From Actinokineospora terrae (GTDB lineage: Bacteria > Actinomycetota > Actinomycetes > Mycobacteriales > Pseudonocardiaceae), in the NCBI RefSeq assembly GCF_900111175.1, contig NZ_FOGI01000009.1, positions 248,001-312,000 on the forward strand: DNA of 64,000 nt, given 5' to 3'. Position numbers and translations under genes: made by a program. Positions 43,356 through 50,328 of the stretch are shown here, one piece after another; positions within the stretch are counted from its first letter, which is position 1; each line of letters opens with the position of its first letter. The notes beneath the pieces are model-generated. The model worked only from the letters and a program-made list of their open reading frames with translations. It was not told the DNA's origin and made no database searches.

Positions 43356-43820
43356 GTGTCCAGGCGCGAGCAGATCACGATGACCCCGGCCGAGATCGCC
43401 GAGTTCCTCGACGGGCAGCGGACCGCGAACGTGGCGACGATCGGGCGCAACAACCGGCCGCACGTGGTGCCGCTGTGGTTCGTGCCCGAGGGCGGCGCGC
43501 TGCTGTCGTGGACCTACGAGAGTTCGCAGAAGGTCGCCAACCTGCGCAGACTCGCCCAGGCGAGCGTGCTGGTGGAGGCGGGCGAGTCCTATGAGGAGCT
43601 GCGCGGCGTGCTGATGGAGTGCGACGTCGAGGTGATCACCGACGCCGACGGGGTCGTGCGGATCGGCGCCGCCATCACCGAGCGGTACGCCGGGAACCCG
43701 GAGGTCGCGGTCGCGGCGGGCCAGTTCATCCGGACCCAGGCCGCCAAGCGGGTGGGGCTGCGGTTCACCCCCACCCACGTGACGTCCTGGGACCACCGCA
43801 AGCTCGGCGGCACGTACTAG
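43356..43820 (+). CDS. PPOX-class F420-dependent oxidoreductase-like protein
   Basis: A 154-residue split beta-barrel flavin/deazaflavin protein. It has FLDGQRTANVATIGRNNRPH, where the strand ANVATIGRNNRPHVVPLWF is typical of F420-binding PPOX members, and SQKVANLRR with a phosphate-contacting Lys/Arg. The reductant is probably F420H2, the substrate unknown. GTGs at 43347 and 43356 and an ATG at 43380 are all possible starts. It probably shares a transcript with the SDR gene. It ends directly against the YciI gene stop. Confidence 0.85.
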   Translation: MSRREQITMTPAEIAEFLDGQRTANVATIGRNNRPHVVPLWFVPEGGALLSWTYESSQKVANLRRLAQASVLVEAGESYEELRGVLMECDVEVITDADGVVRIGAAITERYAGNPEVAVAAGQFIRTQAAKRVGLRFTPTHVTSWDHRKLGGTY

Positions 43821-44108
43821 CTAGTCGAGCGCGGCGGGCGTCCCGAGCACGATGTTCCACTCCCGGATGACCCGCGACTCGGCCACGTCCTGGAGCGTGT
43901 ACGGGTCGGCGGCGAGCAGTTCGTCCAGCTCAGCGCGGTCGGCGGCGCGCAGCACCACGAACCCGCCGGTGCCGTCGGCCCACGGTCCCGCCGCCAGCAC
44001 CCGCCCGGACTCGACCATCGGCCGCAGGTAGTCGCGGTGGGCTGGGCGGGCCGCGGCGAGCCGGTCGGCGTCGTCGGCGTAGCGGGTGTCCACGGTGAAC
44101 CAGGTCAT
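43821..44108 (-). CDS. YciI-family protein
   Basis: A 95-residue protein of the YCII fold (ferredoxin-like). It has AARPAHRDYLRPMVESGRVL with the conserved His, AAGPWADGTGGFVVLRA and DPYTLQDVAESRVI. The His and Asp residues are expected to form the small active site; the reaction is unknown for most members. The ATG at 44108 gives full family length. It converges with the PPOX gene, with zero bases between the stops, and is divergent from the sigma factor gene at 44175. Confidence 0.9.
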   Translation of the reverse strand: MTWFTVDTRYADDADRLAAARPAHRDYLRPMVESGRVLAAGPWADGTGGFVVLRAADRAELDELLAADPYTLQDVAESRVIREWNIVLGTPAALD

Positions 44109-44174
44109 GGCGCCATCATCGCAAGCGCAGGTCGGACGGTGTGCCCGCGGGTCTCGGCCCGGTAAGGTCAGCCC

Positions 44175-44789
44175 GTGGCAGGGGAAGACAACCAGGCAGG
44201 TGCCCCGCAGTCGACGGGGCAAGGCGGCGCGGAGCAGACGGTCGAACAGACCCTGACGCGGCTGCGGGCGATCGACACCAAGGGCACGCCGCCACCGCGG
44301 CCGGACGCCCCGCTGACGCTGGAGGACCTGTACCGCACGCACCGGATGCGGTTGATCCGGCTGGCGCTGCTGCTGGTCGACGAGCCCGCGACGGCCGAGG
44401 ACGTGGTGCAGGAGGCGTTCACCGGGCTGCACCGCAACTGGGGCGGCCTGCGCGACTCGGCCGCCGCGGTGGGCTACCTGCGCACGGCGGTGGTCAACGG
44501 TTCGCGCAGCGTGCTGCGCAGGCGCAAGACGGCGCGCGAGTACACCCCGCCGCACGCGGTCAACGCGCGGTCGGCGGAGAGCCTTGCGATGCTGACCGCG
44601 GAGCACCAGAGCGTCGTGCGGGCGCTGTCCCAACTGCCGCCGCGGCAGCGCGAGGTCCTGGTGCTGCGCTACTACGGGAACCTCACCGAGGCGGAGATCG
44701 CCGAGGCGGCCGGTATCTCCAAGGGCACCGTGAAGTCGACCGCCAGCCGGGCGTTGGAGGCGCTGCAGAAGATCATGAACACGCCGTAG
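44175..44789 (+). CDS. SigE-family ECF sigma factor
   Basis: A 204-residue sigma factor with a Gln/Gly-rich N-terminal extension of about 50 residues. Region 2 is YRTHRMRLIRLALLLVDEPATAEDVVQEAF, of which ATAEDVVQEAFTGLHRNW is the core-binding part. Region 4 is LPPRQREVLVLRYYGNLTEA with helix-turn-helix ISKGTVKSTASRALEAL. Unlike the sigma gene at 16418 it has no membrane anti-sigma candidate directly behind it; nagA follows after about 100 bases with its own dre-like sites. Start is a GTG. Confidence 0.9.
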   Translation: MAGEDNQAGAPQSTGQGGAEQTVEQTLTRLRAIDTKGTPPPRPDAPLTLEDLYRTHRMRLIRLALLLVDEPATAEDVVQEAFTGLHRNWGGLRDSAAAVGYLRTAVVNGSRSVLRRRKTAREYTPPHAVNARSAESLAMLTAEHQSVVRALSQLPPRQREVLVLRYYGNLTEAEIAEAAGISKGTVKSTASRALEALQKIMNTP

Positions 44790-44808
44790 GCGTACTCCTA
44801 CTGGGCGA

Positions 44809-44841
44809 AGTTGGTTTAGACCATTGCGGTATAGACCAATA
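44809..44841. promoter_or_regulatory. Tandem DasR-like dre sites before nagA
   Basis: TTGGTTTAGACCATT (44811-44825) and CGGTATAGACCAATA (44827-44841) each differ by one or two bases from the core TGGTCTAGACCA of dre operators. DasR is the GntR regulator of N-acetylglucosamine use in actinomycetes. They lie about 50 bases before the nagA start. Confidence 0.75.
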
Positions 44842-44890
44842 CACTGCCACTGTGCACTGTCGCGTGCACGGACGCTCGGAGGACCATCAA

Positions 44891-46030
44891 ATGGCAGGAC
44901 GGCTCATCGCAGGAGGCAGACTCGTCACCGCGGAAGGCGTGGTGGACGACGGCTGGCTGCTGGTCGAAGACGGCTACATCTCCGCCCTCGGCAGCGGTGA
45001 GCGTCCGCGCGCCGACGAGACGGTCGAGGCGGACGGTGCCTGGGTGGTCCCCGGTTTCGTCGACATCCACTGCCACGGCGGCGGCGGCGAGCCGTTCATG
45101 AGCACCGACCCGGCCAGGGCCAGGGTCGCGGTCGACACGCACGCCCGCAGGGGCACCACCACGCTGCTGGCCAGCCTGGTCTCCCGCCCGGTCGACGAGC
45201 TGGTCGAGCAGATCTCCGCGCTGCGCGAGCTGGTCGAGGACGGGCTGCTGGCGGGCGTGCACCTGGAGGGCCCGTTCCTGTCCGCGGCCCGCTGCGGCGC
45301 GCACGACCCGAACATCCTGCGCGCGCCGGACACCGACTCGGTCGCGACCCTGCTGCGCGCTGGCCGGGGCGCGGTCCGGATGGTCACCCTCGCCCCCGAG
45401 CTGGAGAACTCCGTCAACGCGGTCCGCCAGCTCGTCGACGCGGGCTCGATCGCGGCGATCGGGCACACCGACGCCACCGAGGCCCAGGTCATGCCCGCGG
45501 TCGACGCCGGGGCCACCGTCGCCACCCACCTGTTCAACGGCATGCGCCCGCTGCACCACCGCGAACCCGGCCCGATCGGGGCGCTGCTCGACGACGAGCG
45601 GGTGACCGTCGAGCTGATCTGCGACCTGGTGCACCTGAGCCCGACCATCGTGCGGCTGGCCGCCAAGCACGCGGGCCTCGGCCGGACCGTGCTGGTCACC
45701 GACGCCATCGCCGCTGCGGGCGTCGGCGACGGGTCCTACGACATCGGCGGCCTGGAGGTCGTGGTCAAGGACGGCGTGCCGACGCTGGCGGGCGGGACCT
45801 CGCTGGCGGGCAGCACGCTCACCATGGACGTCGCTTTCCGCAACCTCGTGCAGGGCTGCGGCCTGTCGGTCCCCGAGGCCGTCGCCGCGACCTCGACCCG
45901 CCCCGCGGCGCTGCTCGGCCTGGCCGACACCACCGGCAAGCTCGCCAAGGGCATGTCCGCCGACCTGGTCGTGCTCAACGCGGGACTGCACGTCGACTCG
46001 GTCATGCGCAGGGGCTCCTGGGTGGGTTAA
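44891..46030 (+). CDS. nagA: N-acetylglucosamine-6-phosphate deacetylase
   Basis: A 379-residue amidohydrolase. The metal block VPGFVDIHCHGGGGEPFMST opens the barrel. GVHLEGPFLSAARCGAHDP carries the metal-binding Glu. AAIGHTDATEAQ and THLFNGMRPLHHREPG hold His ligands, and VLVTDAIAAAG ends with the catalytic Asp. It converts GlcNAc-6-P to glucosamine-6-P. The ATG at 44891 begins the family N-terminus. Two dre-like sites just upstream indicate DasR control. No nagB is present nearby. Confidence 0.96.
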   Translation: MAGRLIAGGRLVTAEGVVDDGWLLVEDGYISALGSGERPRADETVEADGAWVVPGFVDIHCHGGGGEPFMSTDPARARVAVDTHARRGTTTLLASLVSRPVDELVEQISALRELVEDGLLAGVHLEGPFLSAARCGAHDPNILRAPDTDSVATLLRAGRGAVRMVTLAPELENSVNAVRQLVDAGSIAAIGHTDATEAQVMPAVDAGATVATHLFNGMRPLHHREPGPIGALLDDERVTVELICDLVHLSPTIVRLAAKHAGLGRTVLVTDAIAAAGVGDGSYDIGGLEVVVKDGVPTLAGGTSLAGSTLTMDVAFRNLVQGCGLSVPEAVAATSTRPAALLGLADTTGKLAKGMSADLVVLNAGLHVDSVMRRGSWVG

Positions 46031-46039
46031 CGTCGCGGC

Positions 46040-46258
46040 ATGACCGCGGCCGACCCGGAACGCCTGCTCACCGACGCGCTGCGCGCGCAGGCGGCCAGGA
46101 CGCCGATGGCCGACCTGGTCGACGACGACACCGAGGTCCTCGCCGCCGCCCGGGCCGAGCAGGACCTGCCGCCCCGGGCGTGGTGGGTGCTGGGGCTCGC
46201 GCTGCTGCTCGGGCTCGCCGCCGGATCGCTGGTCGGGTTCCTCACCCTGCTGCGCTGA
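46040..46258 (+). CDS. Small single-span membrane protein
   Basis: A 72-residue protein with an acidic N-terminal half (PERLLTDALRAQAARTPMAD), a short charged region and one membrane helix near the C-terminus (WWVLGLALLLGLAAGSLVGF). The orientation is probably N-in. I do not recognise it. It starts 10 bases after the nagA stop and is probably co-transcribed with nagA. Third-position GC is coding-like. Its role is unknown. Confidence 0.6.
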   Translation: MTAADPERLLTDALRAQAARTPMADLVDDDTEVLAAARAEQDLPPRAWWVLGLALLLGLAAGSLVGFLTLLR

Positions 46259-46363
46259 CCCCGCGGGGGGCCGAGCCCGCGAACGACACTGTGTGTGATC
46301 GGCGGCACTGCCAGCACAAACCCGGCACAGCCTGGTCAAAGGCCTGCCCTGTACCGTTGCCGA

Positions 46364-47032
46364 GTGCGCGCGGACCTTCCTGTGAACCAGGCCCTCCTGC
46401 CGGAGTGGTTGAACCCCGAGACCCTGCTCCACGGCCTGGGTCCCTATCTGCTGCCGGTCGTCTGCCTGATCATCTTCGCCGAGTGCGGGCTGCTGCTCGG
46501 GTTCTTCCTGCCCGGCGACTCGCTGCTGTTCACCGCGGGCCTGTTCGTGGCCAAGGGCTACATCTCCACCCCGCTGTGGGTGATCTGCGTCCTGCTCACC
46601 ATCTGCGCGTTCGTCGGCAACGTGGTCGGCTACTACATCGGCCTCAAGGCCGGTCCGGCGATGTTCAACAAACCGGACTCCAAGCTGTTCAAGCGCGACC
46701 ACGTGGACAAGACGCACGCCTTCTTCGAGAAGTACGGCCCGCGCGCCATCGTGCTCGCCCGGTTCGTGCCGATCGTGCGCACCTTCATCACCGCGATCGC
46801 CGGTGTCGGCCGCATGGACCAGCGCAAGTTCTTCACCTTCTCGGCCATCGGCGCCGTGCTGTGGGCGACCGGCCTGACCGTGCTCGGCTACTTCCTCGGT
46901 CAGATCGACTTCATCCACAACAACCTGGAGGCGATGCTCATCCTCATCGTCTTCATCTCGGTGCTGCCGATCATCTTCGAGGTGCTCAAGGCCCGCCGCG
47001 AGCGCAAGCACGCGGCAGGCCCCGGCAACTAG
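46364..47032 (+). CDS. DedA-family membrane protein
   Basis: A 222-residue DedA/SNARE-associated membrane protein. It has the two characteristic blocks FAECGLLLGFFLPGDSLLF and ARFVPIVRTFITAIAG, with Glu and Arg residues thought to matter for lipid flipping. Four to six helices are predicted. Members move polyprenyl phosphate or phospholipid across the membrane; which substrate applies here is unknown. GTGs at 46364 and 46382 are both possible starts. A second DedA gene lies at 54784. Confidence 0.9.
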   Translation: MRADLPVNQALLPEWLNPETLLHGLGPYLLPVVCLIIFAECGLLLGFFLPGDSLLFTAGLFVAKGYISTPLWVICVLLTICAFVGNVVGYYIGLKAGPAMFNKPDSKLFKRDHVDKTHAFFEKYGPRAIVLARFVPIVRTFITAIAGVGRMDQRKFFTFSAIGAVLWATGLTVLGYFLGQIDFIHNNLEAMLILIVFISVLPIIFEVLKARRERKHAAGPGN

Positions 47033-47036
47033 CCAT

Positions 47037-47633
47037 TCACACCGCCGCCCACACGTGCTGGGCGGCGGTCACCGCGGCGGCCTGGTAGGGCGGCAGCGGC
47101 CTGCCCTCCGGGACCACCTCGATCGGCCACTTCTCCTGCCGCGACACCCACAGCCGCGAGCTGATCGCGCTGTGCGCCCGCAGCTCGTCCGCGCCGGGCG
47201 GCACCTGCACCAGGTACACCCAGGTCGCCGGGTTCGCGGCGTCGGGCAGCGGCTCCCGCCACACCCGGCGCACCCCGCGCCCGCCGGTGCCCGCGGCCTC
47301 ACCCGCGATGACCCGGTCGGCGCCCGTGGGGTCCGGGGCGTCGGCCGGTCCGGTGGGGCTGAACCGGTAGGCCGGTGGCGGTGCGGTCGCCACCACGGCG
47401 ACCTCGGCCAGTTCCGGGTCGTTGGGGTCGACGAGCAGGCGGCGGATCAGCCCGGCTTCCTCCTCGGTGATGCCGACCCCCTCGTACTGCAGGTTCAGCA
47501 GCAGCGCGGAGAGCGCCATCTCGTCCTCGCCTGCGAAGAACTGCGACTGGACGATGCTGACGACGTCGTCGGTGAGCCTGCCGGAGAGGCGTCGGCACAC
47601 CTCGGTGGCGGTGGCGTGTTGCGGTTGGTCCAT
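47037..47633 (-). CDS. Protein of unknown function
   Basis: A 198-residue soluble protein. The N-terminal part is helical (LSALLLNLQYEGVGITEEEAGLIRRLL, of which ITEEEAGLIRRLLVDP is typical), the middle is Pro-rich (APPPAYRFSPTGPADAP), and the C-terminus has Trp-containing strands (WVYLVQVPPGADELRAHSA). No motif that I recognise. It converges on the DedA gene with a gap of 4 bases and is separated from the oxidase gene by about 138 bases. Confidence 0.65.
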   Translation of the reverse strand: MDQPQHATATEVCRRLSGRLTDDVVSIVQSQFFAGEDEMALSALLLNLQYEGVGITEEEAGLIRRLLVDPNDPELAEVAVVATAPPPAYRFSPTGPADAPDPTGADRVIAGEAAGTGGRGVRRVWREPLPDAANPATWVYLVQVPPGADELRAHSAISSRLWVSRQEKWPIEVVPEGRPLPPYQAAAVTAAQHVWAAV

Positions 47634-47771
47634 CGTGTCGAACCGTCACTTCTCGTTGTCCGGGCCGTGGTCGAACTCGGTCACCTGCCCCCCGAGGTGA
47701 GACGCCGAGGTCCGGACAACTGTAGTGAGACCGGCCGCCGCGCAGGGCGGTTACCGGCCGCCGTCAGCCCT

Positions 47772-49175
47772 TCAGCCCAAGTCGAACATCGAGCCGGGGT
47801 TGAACAGGTTCCCCGGGTCGAGCGCGGCCTTGATGGCCCGGTGCGCGCGCAGGCCGACCGGGCCGATCTCGCGGGCCAGCCACTCGCGCTTGATCTTGCC
47901 GACGCCGTGCTCGCCGGTGATGGTGCCGCCCAGGCGCAGGCCGAGGTCGAGGATGTCGGCGAAGGCGCGCTCGGCGCGGGCGAACTCGTCGGCCGAGGCG
48001 GGGTCGTAGACGATCGTGGGGTGCATGTTGCCGTCGCCCGCGTGGCCGACGACGGCGATGCGCAGGTCGACCTCGGCGCTGATCCGCTCGCAGCCCGCGA
48101 TCAGGTCGGTGATCCTGGTGCGCGGCACGCAGACGTCGTCGGTGAGCCAGGCGCCGTAGGTCTCCAGGGCGGTGAGCACGGCCCGCCGCGCGGTCAGCAG
48201 CAGCGCGCCCTCGGCCAGGTCGACCGTGGTGTGCGCGAGGGTGGCGCCCGCGTCGAGGCAGATCCGCTCGATGGCCGACAGCTCCTTGGCCGCCGCCTCG
48301 CCACCGGCGTCGGACTGGCAGATCAGCAGGGCCGCGCTGCCCCGGCCCGCGCCGAGTTCGGTCTTGAGGTGCGCCTCGACGGCGGCGATGGAGGTCGCGT
48401 CCATGATCTCCATCAGCGACGGGACGATCCCCTCCCGCACGACCTGGGTGACGGCGGCGCCCGCGGCCGAGGTGGTGCCGAAGGCCGCGACCAGGGTGCC
48501 AGGGGCCTGCGGCAGCGGGCGCAGCGCGAGGGTGGCCCGGGTGATCACGCCGAGGGTGCCCTCGCTGCCGACGAACAGCTTGGTCAGGTCGTAGCCCGCG
48601 ACGCCCTTGACCGTGCGGCGGCCGGTGTCGAGGACCTCGCCATCGGCGAGCACCACCCGCAGGCCGAGCACGGAGTCGGTGGTGACCCCGTACTTCACGC
48701 AGCACAGGCCGCCCGCGTTGGTGGACACGTTGCCGCCGATGGTGCACCAGTCGTAGCTCGACGGGTCTGGTGGGTAGAACAGCCCGTGCTTCTCGACCGC
48801 GGCCCGCAGGTCCAGGTTGACCACGCCGGGCTCGACGACCGCGAGCCGGTTGTCCGGGTCGACCTCCAGGATCGCGTCCATCCGGGTCGTCACCAGCACG
48901 ACGCAGCCCTCGATGGCGTTGGCCGCGCCGGAGAGCCCGCTGCCCGCGCCGCGCGGGACGATCGGCACGCCGTGCGCGGCGCACGCCCGGACCACGGCCT
49001 GGACCTGCTCGGTCGTCCTGGGCAGTACCACCGCCAGCGGCGTCCCGAAGGGGGCGAGCGGCATCATGTCCCGCTGGTAGCCGGGCAGCACGTCGGCGTC
49101 GGTGATCACCCCGTCGTGGTCGAGGGCCGACCGGAGCCGGGCCAGCAACTCCGTGGATGTCACCGAGGCGTGCAC
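47772..49175 (-). CDS. GlcD-like FAD-linked oxidase
   Basis: A 467-residue vanillyl-alcohol-oxidase-type flavoprotein. The FAD motif VPRGAGSGLSGAANAIEGCVV is divided here into the segments VPRGAGSGLSG and ANAIEGCVV. CCVKYGVTTDSVLGLRVVLADG, DLTKLFVGSEGTLGVITRATL and the ending TGEHGVGKIKREWL with metal-binding His follow. It probably oxidises glycolate, D-lactate or another 2-hydroxyacid and passes electrons to an Fe-S partner that is not nearby. The GTG at 49175 is chosen from the family start. It is divergent from the hydrolase gene. Confidence 0.92.
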   Translation of the reverse strand: MHASVTSTELLARLRSALDHDGVITDADVLPGYQRDMMPLAPFGTPLAVVLPRTTEQVQAVVRACAAHGVPIVPRGAGSGLSGAANAIEGCVVLVTTRMDAILEVDPDNRLAVVEPGVVNLDLRAAVEKHGLFYPPDPSSYDWCTIGGNVSTNAGGLCCVKYGVTTDSVLGLRVVLADGEVLDTGRRTVKGVAGYDLTKLFVGSEGTLGVITRATLALRPLPQAPGTLVAAFGTTSAAGAAVTQVVREGIVPSLMEIMDATSIAAVEAHLKTELGAGRGSAALLICQSDAGGEAAAKELSAIERICLDAGATLAHTTVDLAEGALLLTARRAVLTALETYGAWLTDDVCVPRTRITDLIAGCERISAEVDLRIAVVGHAGDGNMHPTIVYDPASADEFARAERAFADILDLGLRLGGTITGEHGVGKIKREWLAREIGPVGLRAHRAIKAALDPGNLFNPGSMFDLG

Positions 49176-49260
49176 ACCGGCAACCGTAGGCGATCGTCCT
49201 ACCGCTGACCTACAGTTGATGTGTTGGGTGTCACTGTCGATGCCGGGTCGGGGGTGTGGG

Positions 49261-50214
49261 ATGACCGAGCTACCGGGGCCGAGTGTGCAGGCCAGGGCGC
49301 TGGCGCGGTACCTGCGCACCTGCGCGCGCCCGGTCGCCGAGCGGCTGCGGCTGCGGGGCGGTCAGCTGCGCGTGGTGCGGGAGGCCTTCGACACCGTCGG
49401 CCTGACCCCGCTGCCCAGGGGCACCCGGGTCCGCGCGGTGTCCGAGCCGCACGGCTACGGCGACGTGACCGGCCTGATGCTGACCGCGCGCGACGCCGAC
49501 GAGCGGGCCGGGGTGGTGCTGTACCTGCACGGCGGCGGGTTCGTGCTCGGGTCGCTGCGCAGCCACCGGCACATCGCGGCGGCGTTGTCGCAGACCAGCG
49601 GCCTGCCGGTGCTGCTGCTGGACTACCGGCGCGCCCCGGAGCACCCGTACCCCGCCGCGGCCGACGACGCGCTCGCCGCGTTCCACTGGCTGCTCGACCA
49701 GGGCTACTCGGCGGACCGGATCGTGCTGGCAGGCGACTCGGCGGGCGGTCACCTGACCGCGGGCCTGCTCGCGGCGCTGACCAGGCAACGCGCGGCGATG
49801 CCCGGCGCGGTCGTGCTGTTCTCCCCGTTCCTGGACCTGACCTGCGCGCGGCTCGACGAGCAGGACGCGCTGTGCCGCGACCCGTACATCCCGCCGGACC
49901 GGGCGCGCGAGGTCGCCGCGATCTACGCGGGCGAGCTCGGGGTCGACCACCCGCGGCTGGACGTGCTGCGGGGGTCGATGCGGCGCTGGCCGCCGACGCT
50001 GGTGCACGTGGGGGACGCGGAGTGCCTCTTAGCCGACGCGCGCCGCCTCGCCGACGCGATGGCCTCGGCGGGCGCCCACTGCGACCTGCGGGTGTGGCCG
50101 GGCCAGGTGCACGTGTTCCCGGCGTTCTACCCGATCGTCCCGGAGGGCCGGGTGGCGCTGCGGCAGGCGGGCGAGTTCCTGCGCGGGGCCCTGGTCAGGA
50201 CCCTCGCCGCCTGA
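49261..50214 (+). CDS. Alpha/beta hydrolase, HSL family
   Basis: A 317-residue esterase of the hormone-sensitive lipase type. It has the oxyanion motif YLHGGGFVLGS, the nucleophile in IVLAGDSAGGHL, and a late Asp and His (PTLVHVGDAECLLADA; WPGQVHVFP). The N-terminal 60 residues form the cap. It acts on short acyl esters of unknown origin in the cytoplasm. The ATG at 49261 directly follows a 60-base divergent promoter region. The MFS gene lies 115 bases downstream. Confidence 0.92.
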   Translation: MTELPGPSVQARALARYLRTCARPVAERLRLRGGQLRVVREAFDTVGLTPLPRGTRVRAVSEPHGYGDVTGLMLTARDADERAGVVLYLHGGGFVLGSLRSHRHIAAALSQTSGLPVLLLDYRRAPEHPYPAAADDALAAFHWLLDQGYSADRIVLAGDSAGGHLTAGLLAALTRQRAAMPGAVVLFSPFLDLTCARLDEQDALCRDPYIPPDRAREVAAIYAGELGVDHPRLDVLRGSMRRWPPTLVHVGDAECLLADARRLADAMASAGAHCDLRVWPGQVHVFPAFYPIVPEGRVALRQAGEFLRGALVRTLAA

Positions 50215-50328
50215 GAGTTGCACCTCGGGCCGAGCAGGAACATGCTTGGCCACCGCAACCAGTTGTGTCGATCAGGGCTGCCCGCGCCCGGCGGGCCCAC
50301 CAGCAGCACACCAGCTAGGGGATCCAGC

